Assembly (NCBI GenBank): GCA_964599895.1
Contig: CAZRHT010000010.1
Span: 1-55,070, forward strand
Length of the DNA: 55,070 nt
Direction: 5' to 3'
Origin: UM-FILTER-49-7 sp964599895
Lineage (GTDB): Bacteria > Acidobacteriota > Holophagae > Thermotomaculales > Thermotomaculaceae
Positions 8,180-15,376 of this stretch are shown piece by piece. Numbering within the stretch: position 1 is the stretch's first letter; every line of letters starts with the position of its first letter. Under the pieces are notes generated by a model. That model ran no database searches. It was not told where the DNA came from and saw only the letters and a list, made by a program, of their open reading frames with translations. A program made the translations under genes and the position numbers.

Positions 8180-10786
8180 TCACTTCCGCTTTCTTCTGAG
8201 TTTCAGTAATGTCTCAAGAACTTCAAACTGGCCCACTTTGTCTGCTATATCCCTGTCAAGGACCCTGCGGTGTGTCTCTTCCAGAAGCTCCCGGATTTCT
8301 GGCCCTGACTGAATCCCGCGCTCAATAAGATCTTTTCCATTCACGTGGAACGGAAAATCCTTCAATGAAGTAATAAAGTCACTGATGGTTCGCTTAATCG
8401 CCTCATCCTCGAAATAAGCGAGGGCAAACAGCAGAATTTCAGGTTCCAATTCTCCAAGTATTTCAACTACCTGAGATCGTTTCGCTTTTCCTTTTCGATC
8501 AAAGAAAATCTCCAGTCCCCGGATACACCCCCGGAAACGAAGCACTTCCCGGGTCAACAATTTTCCAAGAGAAAGCTTCTTGCATATAGCCAGTTTCTGG
8601 TCTGTTGTGGCATGGATCATCAGTGAAAACAGATAGAGAAGCCACTCATGAATGTCCTCTCGGAAAAGCAGCCGGTGCCAGGCAACCACTGAATCTACAT
8701 TGCTGGCAAGGTTTCTGGCAAATGGGTCCAATTTTATATCTCTGTGAAAAAAACGCAAACCTCCGATTTCCTCCAGATCCTCCATCACGATGGAAGCATT
8801 TCGTGTTGTGAACAATGCCTGGATTTCTTTCAAAAAGCGGTGCCCGGACACCTTTTCCACCACATCAAGAGAAGCTGCAGACTTCATCAAACTTAACGTT
8901 CCTTTTCCAATCTTGAACTTGAATCTATGTTTGAAACGTATGGCACGTATCATCCGGGTGGGATCATCAATAAAACTGAGGGAGTGCAGCACCCGGATGA
9001 TTCCTTCCTTCAAGTCCCGGCGTCCACCGAAGTAATCCACCAACTCCCCAAATCCATCCCTGTTCAGACAAATTGCCATGGCGTTGATAGTAAAATCCCG
9101 TCGGTACAAATCATGAAATATTGTCGCGTTTGTTATGTCAGGTAAGGCACCAGGTTTGCTGTACACTTCGAAGCGGCTCGTTGCAATGTCCAGTCGCATT
9201 CCATCCTGCGCAATCAGCACAGCAGTATTGAATTTTTCATGCTCAATACAACGTACTTTCAATTCTCCAGCCAAATGTTTCGCAAATCCTATTCCATCCT
9301 TATCAACAACAAAATCGAGGTCCAGATTTGGTCTTCTGAGCAGGAGATCGCGAACGAATCCACCAACTATGTATAACTGAACACTCCGCTCATCGGCAAT
9401 CTTGCCTGCAGTGTTGATAATGGACATCAGATTTTCCGGTAAACTTCTGCGAAGACGTTCTCCGTAGCTGATTCGTTTCGTTCGGGTTTCATTCACATTC
9501 ACGGAATTTCTGAACGCTGAGGTTCGTGTGATAATACCAGTCACTTCCCCATTCTCCATCACGAAGGCCATTTTAACATTCGTTTCCATGAACATATCCC
9601 GAACCCCTTCCACATCGTCTTCCGGACTAACAGTTCCGACATCGAAGCGTGTAATATGGGATACAGAAAGGTTCTCATATTCATGAAGAATCGCGTAGTC
9701 CAGATCCTGACGGGTCACGACTCCGGTCAATTTCCCATGTTCGTCACGAACAGGCAGAGAATTCACCCGAAGCTGATTCATGCTCCGGAAGACGACTGAA
9801 ATCGACTCATTCCAATCAACAATCGCAACTGGTGGCCTGGCAATGTCCCTGGCCCGAAGAAATGACGGAAGAGATTCAAGAACCTTATCCAACTCCAGTC
9901 GAACCTCCAGTACAGTTCTGTTTTTAAAAATTGCGGTAAAAATATTCTTGTGGCCCCCTCCGTCAAAATGATTAAACAGCTTCTTTAAATCAATATCTTC
10001 ATACAGATTTCTGGCAATGAGATAAGTTTTGTTCTCCATCTGAAGAATACAGAAGAATAAACGCAGATCTTCCAGTTCCATCAAGCGGTGGGTAACCGAT
10101 GAAATGTCGGGTTCAAATCGGTCCGTAGTGAATTGTGCCACTGCAAGTACTCTGCCCTTTATTTTGTATCTCTCAATGACGGGAACCAGCTGATTGAACA
10201 ATTGTATCTGGCGTTCAGACAACGGATGCTTCAGCGCTACAGTAACGGCGTTGAGATCTGCACCTTGTTTCAGAAGCCAGCTGACTGCATCAGCATCCGT
10301 GAAGGTGGTAGCTGGAAATGTAAGAAAGTCTGTATCCTCGTAGATGCCCATCAACCCCAGAGTCGCAAAATCTGAAGGGATATGAATATTCATATCTTTT
10401 AAAAACTGAACGACAATGCTGGTTGTGGCCCCCGTTTCTTGATAATAAACATGACCGGCATCAATGAGGTCAGAGGGAGAAGAATGGTGGTCAAAAACTG
10501 TTACGGAATCCCGTGGCAAGGTTTTCAGCAAACCCGACAGCTTACCGATTCTACGTTTACTGGAAGTATCAGCCACAACCAGGTCCGTAATATCGGTCAT
10601 CTGGGCCAGCTCCGTCAGGGAAATATCCGGGACAAGTTCCAGCCCGGTTTCAGAAAGGAAGGTTCGGAGTTTCTTTTCCTTGGAACCAGGGAAAACAAGC
10701 ACACTGTCTGAATAGTACAGACTGAGCAGCTCTGCAGAAGCAAAACCATCAAAATCAAGGTTCAGGTGAGAAGTAATGACAAACAT
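8180..10786 (-). CDS. DHH-CBS-tRNA nucleotidyltransferase fusion
   Basis: An 868-residue fusion. The N-terminal DHH phosphoesterase domain has the HLNLDFDG metal site, DHH at 99-101 and the DHHA1 GGGHKN at 275-280. A CBS pair follows (about 315-430). The C-terminal half is a class II CCA-adding enzyme/poly(A) polymerase head with GGFVRD (474-479), the metal-binding DLD (488-490), RRDFTINAMA and DDPTRMIRAIRF. Fusions of this architecture are known in Aquifex, cyanobacteria and delta-proteobacterial lineages, where some add only A to tRNA ends. The ATG at 10786 begins the conserved DHH motif and follows the thioredoxin stop by four bases; an upstream in-frame start at 10819 is less likely. Whether it adds CCA or only A is not decidable here. 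Confidence 0.92.
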   Translation of the reverse strand: MFVITSHLNLDFDGFASAELLSLYYSDSVLVFPGSKEKKLRTFLSETGLELVPDISLTELAQMTDITDLVVADTSSKRRIGKLSGLLKTLPRDSVTVFDHHSSPSDLIDAGHVYYQETGATTSIVVQFLKDMNIHIPSDFATLGLMGIYEDTDFLTFPATTFTDADAVSWLLKQGADLNAVTVALKHPLSERQIQLFNQLVPVIERYKIKGRVLAVAQFTTDRFEPDISSVTHRLMELEDLRLFFCILQMENKTYLIARNLYEDIDLKKLFNHFDGGGHKNIFTAIFKNRTVLEVRLELDKVLESLPSFLRARDIARPPVAIVDWNESISVVFRSMNQLRVNSLPVRDEHGKLTGVVTRQDLDYAILHEYENLSVSHITRFDVGTVSPEDDVEGVRDMFMETNVKMAFVMENGEVTGIITRTSAFRNSVNVNETRTKRISYGERLRRSLPENLMSIINTAGKIADERSVQLYIVGGFVRDLLLRRPNLDLDFVVDKDGIGFAKHLAGELKVRCIEHEKFNTAVLIAQDGMRLDIATSRFEVYSKPGALPDITNATIFHDLYRRDFTINAMAICLNRDGFGELVDYFGGRRDLKEGIIRVLHSLSFIDDPTRMIRAIRFKHRFKFKIGKGTLSLMKSAASLDVVEKVSGHRFLKEIQALFTTRNASIVMEDLEEIGGLRFFHRDIKLDPFARNLASNVDSVVAWHRLLFREDIHEWLLYLFSLMIHATTDQKLAICKKLSLGKLLTREVLRFRGCIRGLEIFFDRKGKAKRSQVVEILGELEPEILLFALAYFEDEAIKRTISDFITSLKDFPFHVNGKDLIERGIQSGPEIRELLEETHRRVLDRDIADKVGQFEVLETLLKLRRKRK

Positions 10787-10790
10787 TTCA

Positions 10791-11207
10791 TTACCGCCGT
10801 CCGGAACACACGGTGCCAAGCCTCTCCTTCAGCATTGACTCCCGTTGCATTCCGAAAAAGATATCTGTCACAATACCACTTTTCACAACTACAAGAGCCG
10901 GAGTTCCGATTACACCAAGCGCCCTGGCTGGTGCCATGTCCACCGACACATCAATAAATCGACCCGAAACCCCTTCTTTCTCCATCTTGCGAAGAAGTGG
11001 CGTCATTTGTCTGCATGGCGCACATACCGGCGAAAAGAAATAGATGAATCCGTTCTTCAGCTTTGCTTCCGGATACAATTCGTCCAGTTTTCGGCCCTTC
11101 AGCTTTGCTGCTTTACGAGTAATCAGGACTCTGATGAGATTCAGTATAAGAAAAATAGCAGCCAGTACGGCTGCTATTCCTATTGAAGTTTTGAATAAAG
11201 CGGACAT
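10791..11207 (-). CDS. Membrane-anchored thioredoxin-like protein
   Basis: This 138-residue protein has an N-terminal transmembrane helix (about 8-28) and a thioredoxin fold with a CAPC active site in FFSPVCAPCRQM and the cis-proline loop in IGTPALVV. It is therefore likely an anchored disulfide oxidoreductase, probably facing the periplasm if the helix orients N-in, though the basic residues after the helix (ITRKAAKLKGRK) argue for possible cytoplasmic placement. It lies 12 bases after the LysM gene and 4 bases before the DHH-CCA fusion, probably as one transcription unit. Confidence 0.82.
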   Translation of the reverse strand: MSALFKTSIGIAAVLAAIFLILNLIRVLITRKAAKLKGRKLDELYPEAKLKNGFIYFFSPVCAPCRQMTPLLRKMEKEGVSGRFIDVSVDMAPARALGVIGTPALVVVKSGIVTDIFFGMQRESMLKERLGTVCSGRR

Positions 11208-11219
11208 CTTCTGGACAGC

Positions 11220-12341
11220 TTACTCAGGTCTCTTGACCAGGTAAGCCTCCCTCCAGATCGTCGACTTCTCAGCATGAATAACCCGCACCGTTGCAGTGTG
11301 CTCTCCTGTGAACAGAACGGCAGCTTCACCCTGATAGACAGGGAATCCTTCCCTCAATGTCGCATCGTAGATAACAAAGATGTCTCCGGGTGCCACGCCT
11401 TCTGCGGAACCCATTGAAATGACTGATTTTGAATCTTCCCCAAGATGGAACTGTTGGTCTGCAACCATTAGAAAGTATGCCTTATCTCCGGAAACAGGTT
11501 CGCCATAACGGGGGTATGGCTTGTATCCGATTGTCACAGGAATCGGCTCCAGTTCATGATCAATTATAAGGTCACCCGTATGGACGGAGCGGCAAGAACT
11601 TGCAACAATACCCGTGGAAGTGTTTTCATGGCACAGAAGAATCTTTATCCGGCCGGTTCGAACATAGCCTATTCCGATCATTTCATGCGTGACTGGGCTT
11701 TTCACTACATCAAGACGCCTCACCAGGAGATATTCTTTCCCAGCTTTCAGGCCATTGGATGATCCACCGGATAAATAGAGTACATCATTTGTGCTGTATT
11801 CCTGGATATCTTCTTCCGCAGCCTTCACGACGGCCAGGTGTTCCAGCACAGCCTCTTTGTTGACAGTCTCCATGATGAATGGTGCACATTCCATGTCAGT
11901 TTTGTATGCCAGATCATGTATCTTCGCTTCCTTGCTCGGGGCAGGTTCTTTCTTCTCCACAATCGGGGCCGGTTTCGGTTCAGGAAATTCCTTTATTGCC
12001 TGTTTCACCGGCTCGGCCGTTGGCTCAACCGGTGTGGGAGCGACTACCTTTACCTTTCCGATTGCAAGAGGATCTTCCGGATATATCCAGTGGGGGTCCT
12101 TGATATACGGATTTGCCTTCCATATCTGTGGCCACAGATATGGATCGTTCAGGAATTTTGCGGACAGATCCCACAGTGTATCGCCTTTCTGGATCAGGTA
12201 CACATTGGTATCTTCCGGGTAGCTGGTGGGTGGTTCGTAGGGTGTCCAGTGTTTCTTTACAACAACCTGGGCCATTGCGGCACATGATATGGACACGGCC
12301 ATTACAAAACAAAAAACAGTCTTTGTGAAATGTTTTGCCAT
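11220..12341 (-). CDS. Exported LysM-domain protein
   Basis: A 373-residue protein with an N-terminal signal peptide (basic start, hydrophobic core, cleavage near AMAQ) and a LysM peptidoglycan-binding domain at about 45-95 (LIQKGDTLWDLSAKF, PYLWPQIWKANP). A Pro/Glu/Lys-rich linker (about 105-145) precedes a C-terminal half of unassigned beta-rich sequence. AGGAG lies upstream of the ATG. Proteins of this layout occur in many diderms as cell-wall or envelope proteins; the exact role is not known. Confidence 0.85.
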   Translation of the reverse strand: MAKHFTKTVFCFVMAVSISCAAMAQVVVKKHWTPYEPPTSYPEDTNVYLIQKGDTLWDLSAKFLNDPYLWPQIWKANPYIKDPHWIYPEDPLAIGKVKVVAPTPVEPTAEPVKQAIKEFPEPKPAPIVEKKEPAPSKEAKIHDLAYKTDMECAPFIMETVNKEAVLEHLAVVKAAEEDIQEYSTNDVLYLSGGSSNGLKAGKEYLLVRRLDVVKSPVTHEMIGIGYVRTGRIKILLCHENTSTGIVASSCRSVHTGDLIIDHELEPIPVTIGYKPYPRYGEPVSGDKAYFLMVADQQFHLGEDSKSVISMGSAEGVAPGDIFVIYDATLREGFPVYQGEAAVLFTGEHTATVRVIHAEKSTIWREAYLVKRPE

Positions 12342-12443
12342 CTTTTGCTCCTATAAGCTCTTTTAAACATATTCTATACAATCCTTTCCATATGTCAAGA
12401 ACTTAAAAGATTTTTTAATTTTTGCTGCAAGGAGGGTTAGATT

Positions 12444-13406
12444 TTATAGGTCAGCCATCATTTTTTGCAATCGACCCGAGTTGCTTTCACTTTCCAGGAT
12501 GTTCTTTGCCAGATTGCAATCGTTCCTTATTTCTTCCACGAGCTTATCAACCGAATCAAACATCACTTCAGGACGAATATACTCTACATAGGCAACCGTG
12601 ATTTCCTCTCCATAAATATCCTTGTCAAAATCAAACAGATGGGTTTCAACAATTATCTTTTTCCCTCCGAATGTAGGCTTAAAGCCGATGTTTGTGACAC
12701 TTCGATACTGGTTCCCACCGACAATTGTAGAAGAAACATAAACACCCAGGATAGGTGTCAATTCATTTTCACTGATGATGTTTGCGGTAGGAAAACCCAG
12801 TTTTCGTCCCAATTGTTCTCCATGAATCACAATTCCTTCCATATAGTAATATCGACCCAGTAACCGGTTTGCTTTTCGAATTTTCCCGTTTTTGAGCAGA
12901 GAGCGAATGCAGCTGCTTGAAACAACCTCTCCTTCCATCACAACGTGGGGAACCGGGTCCACTGTGAAACCGTGACTTGATCCAAAGCTCTTCATGAGTT
13001 CAACATTCCCCCTCCGTTTTCGTCCGAATCCGAAGCCTGCACCCACCAGAACATGTTCAACTCCCAGAGATTCAACCAGCAGCGTTTTCAAAAATGTTTC
13101 AGGTTCCATTCGTGAAAACTCGGGGGAGAAGCGAATGACAAAGTAATAATCTACACCCTGCTGACGAAGCAGGTCTCTTTTCTGACGCTCTGTGTTTATG
13201 ATTTCAGGGGCTCTCTGAGGATACAGGACCTTTCCTGGATGGGGGTCAAAACTGACAACCACCAACGGTATTCCAAGATTAGAGGAAACTGCACGTCCCC
13301 TTTTCAGAATCTCCTGATGGCCTGCATGAATTCCGTCAAAGTTTCCAATGGTGACCACCGAGCGGGATAATCTAAATTCTCTTTCACCCCAATATACTGT
13401 TTCCAT
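12444..13406 (-). CDS. ribF: Bifunctional riboflavin kinase/FAD synthetase
   Basis: RibF phosphorylates riboflavin to FMN and adenylates it to FAD. The N-terminal FAD synthetase domain shows the nucleotidyltransferase signature GNFDGIHAGH, and the C-terminal flavokinase domain has GRKLGFPTANI. The length of 320 residues is typical. AAGGG lies upstream of the ATG. It is on the same strand as the LysM gene, about 100 bases upstream, and the link to that unit is unproven. A 161-base spacer separates it from the ArsR-type gene. Confidence 0.95.
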   Translation of the reverse strand: METVYWGEREFRLSRSVVTIGNFDGIHAGHQEILKRGRAVSSNLGIPLVVVSFDPHPGKVLYPQRAPEIINTERQKRDLLRQQGVDYYFVIRFSPEFSRMEPETFLKTLLVESLGVEHVLVGAGFGFGRKRRGNVELMKSFGSSHGFTVDPVPHVVMEGEVVSSSCIRSLLKNGKIRKANRLLGRYYYMEGIVIHGEQLGRKLGFPTANIISENELTPILGVYVSSTIVGGNQYRSVTNIGFKPTFGGKKIIVETHLFDFDKDIYGEEITVAYVEYIRPEVMFDSVDKLVEEIRNDCNLAKNILESESNSGRLQKMMADL

Positions 13407-13567
13407 AAATTCCCTTTTTATGAAATAGTTTCAACGATCCTGAAAACGTATCACGCATAAACCATTACAAAATTCATGTCCAAAAACTATTCCCCACAAC
13501 ATTGAGGACAAATAAGCGAAAATGAGACAGAAGAATGGTGACGCTCTATCTTGAAACGACAGCTCTA

Positions 13568-13891
13568 TTAATCGGTCTCCTGCCCACAAAACAATCCGGA
13601 AATGCTCAACAACATCTGGTGCAGGCGTTGGTTCTTGATACTGTAGTAAACCTCATTCCCTTTTTTGTCCTGTTTCAACATTCCGCGGTATCTCATAATG
13701 GCAAGATGTTGCGATATATTTGGTTGCGAAGAACCCAGGACCTTTTCCAACGCGGAAACGTTGGTAGGGCCTTCCATTAGCAGGACAAGAATTTTCAAAC
13801 GCAATGGGTGCGCCAGCACTTTCAAACACTGGATCGCATTATCAAGGTGTTCCTCATCAGAAAACAATTCTTCTTTTTTCTTTTCTGGCAT
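13568..13891 (-). CDS. ArsR-type winged-helix regulator
   Basis: A 107-residue ArsR/SmtB-like repressor with the family helix-turn-helix (LKVLAHPLRLKILVLL, then SSQPNISQHLAIMRYRGML) and a wing ending VYYSI. It lacks the CVC-type metal site of ArsR/SmtB at the usual alpha-3 position, so it may sense something other than arsenite or zinc. The ATG at 13891 has AAGGAGG seven bases upstream, which rules out the longer in-frame start at 13948. It lies at the end of the pilus-like cluster, about 11 bases after the last pseudopilin, and could regulate or just terminate that unit. Confidence 0.82.
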   Translation of the reverse strand: MPEKKKEELFSDEEHLDNAIQCLKVLAHPLRLKILVLLMEGPTNVSALEKVLGSSQPNISQHLAIMRYRGMLKQDKKGNEVYYSIKNQRLHQMLLSISGLFCGQETD

Positions 13892-13901
13892 CCGGCCTCC
13901 T

Positions 13902-14501
13902 TCAGCGAACAGGGTTATATGTGCCCATTCTAAGTCTTCTGAGCCCATTACCTCTGTTTATTATACCCATAAATTTCCAATCTGAATACATCTTTCCTTT
14001 TTGATAGTTAAGAAAGGGGGTATCCTTACTCCTGGAGTACACTCCCACAATCTGGCCTTTTAGTTTTCTACTATGTTCTTCTGTATCTGTGGACGATAAT
14101 TCAGGTTCCGAGGGGGGGTCATCTCTTCCTTCCACCCTAAGCGTCGGAAGCAGTTTGCGTGCTTTTTCTGCCATCAGTTTTCCAGATTGCACATCCGAAA
14201 GGTAAACCAATCCCCATTCTCCATTTTTCGTCATCGGGTCCTTCCACAACTGGCGGATCATCCTTGGTTTCGTTCGGCTCAGTTCTTCCAATGTGTAGGG
14301 ATAGCGCCGATGGATCTGATAGTACTGTTGAATTGCTCTGGCATACTGCTTACCACGAAAAAGAAGTTCGTTCTCTTTCATTCTTTTTGTCCTGTAGGTC
14401 CAACTTTTCACCAGAACTCCCATTGAGATGGATAGAACAACCACTACTACCAGAACAGTGATGAACATGTACCCCTTCTGATACAACGGATCACCACTCA
14501 T
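13902..14501 (-). CDS. Pseudopilin lacking Glu5 (GspK-like or minor)
   Basis: A 199-residue prepilin-like protein with a prepilin-peptidase-like site (YQKG|YMFIT) followed by a hydrophobic segment VLVVVVVLSISMGVLV. Mature position 5 is Thr rather than the near-universal Glu. GspK and other tip minor pseudopilins also lack Glu5. The ATG at 14501 is chosen because it gives the expected short leader (ten residues); longer starts add an unrelated tail. It overlaps the upstream pseudopilin by 11 bases. The C-terminal half is rich in basic and polar residues with no familiar domain. Confidence 0.75.
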   Translation of the reverse strand: MSGDPLYQKGYMFITVLVVVVVLSISMGVLVKSWTYRTKRMKENELLFRGKQYARAIQQYYQIHRRYPYTLEELSRTKPRMIRQLWKDPMTKNGEWGLVYLSDVQSGKLMAEKARKLLPTLRVEGRDDPPSEPELSSTDTEEHSRKLKGQIVGVYSRSKDTPFLNYQKGKMYSDWKFMGIINRGNGLRRLRMGTYNPVR

Positions 14502-14901
14502 TGTAGGTTGTTCCGTCGAGTGCCTGTTTTCCTGACCCACTGCGGACATCATAAACGCCTACTTCATAGTCCGGATTGTTGTCAATCGGTTCCTCGTATA
14601 CGAGTTCCCATGTGTCTGAACTCTTTGTTATCGGATCCTTGGGAATTTTGCGCATGTAGCCCTCATCCACCAGCGTTTGAAGGTCCTGGGGATACTTGGA
14701 TTTATCCGCATAGTATTGCTCCAGTGCATCCCGCATCTGAAACAAATCTTCTTTCAACACTGCTTCTTTAGCCTGAGTGATAGCTTTTCGCTGATAGTTC
14801 ACACCAATAGCGGAAAGAATTCCGATAATGGTTAACACCACCATCAATTCAATTACAGTAAAACCTGAAGTCCCAGTTGTCTTTTCATGCACGCTTTTCA
14901 T
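14491..14901 (-). CDS. GspG-type major pseudopilin
   Basis: A 136-residue pseudopilin. The prepilin site is TSG|FTVIEL with Glu5, followed by the hydrophobic helix (MVVLTIIGILSAIGV). A globular part follows with the GspG-like C-terminus, including DPITKSSDTWEL and LDGTTYNEW at the end. The ATG at 14901 has GGAG upstream and gives the normal leader; longer in-frame starts add an arginine-rich region that is not leader-like. It shares the LDGT-x-Y-x-x-W tail with the next gene, so the two are probably paralogues. Its role would be to build a type II secretion-like or type IV pilus-like filament. Confidence 0.88.
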   Translation of the reverse strand: MKSVHEKTTGTSGFTVIELMVVLTIIGILSAIGVNYQRKAITQAKEAVLKEDLFQMRDALEQYYADKSKYPQDLQTLVDEGYMRKIPKDPITKSSDTWELVYEEPIDNNPDYEVGVYDVRSGSGKQALDGTTYNEW

Positions 14902-14920
14902 CCCTGCTCCCGTTTCAATG

Positions 14921-15376
14921 CTACCATTTGCTGTATTCAGTGCCATCCAGGGCCTTCGCGGGGCTTTCCGAGTATACATCATACACATTCTCTCCGCCCC
15001 AGGACGTGGAGTCCGGGTCATCCTGAACGGATCGAAGCCCCCATTCCGCTTTTCCCACCATTGGATCCACTGGTATCCTCCGAAGGAACTTCATCTTCTG
15101 CGTCAACGTTCCCAACAATCGGACACCGGTAACCAGGGTTTCCAGATCCGGCGGATACCCCATGGCTTCCGGCGCTCCTCTGGGGATAATGCCCCGGTCT
15201 GTCATATCTTTATACCGATCGATTGCGCTTCTCATTTCCCGGAGCGCCCGATGTAACTGTATTTCCTTCTTTCGCTTCACTGACACTCTTACCATCGGCA
15301 ACGCGGCCGAAGCCAGAATGGCCAGCATAAATACCACGACAAGAAGTTCAATGTATGTGAACCCCTTTGACTTCAA
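14921..15376 (-). CDS. GspG-like pseudopilin, TTG start
   Basis: A 151-residue pseudopilin with a short leader (MKSKG|FTYIEL) and Glu5, then a hydrophobic helix and a GspG-like globular domain ending LDGTEYSKW. The start codon is TTG overlapping the secretin stop (TTGA), with GGAGAGG about 11 bases upstream; no ATG in the leader region is possible. It is a tandem paralogue of the next downstream gene, sharing the C-terminal motif and the conserved region before it. Confidence 0.86.
   Translation of the reverse strand: MKSKGFTYIELLVVVFMLAILASAALPMVRVSVKRKKEIQLHRALREMRSAIDRYKDMTDRGIIPRGAPEAMGYPPDLETLVTGVRLLGTLTQKMKFLRRIPVDPMVGKAEWGLRSVQDDPDSTSWGGENVYDVYSESPAKALDGTEYSKW

Noticed and set aside
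13892..13948. Longer ArsR-type protein starting at 13948
   Set aside because: It would overlap the pseudopilin stop, and the ATG at 13891 has AAGGAGG at perfect spacing.
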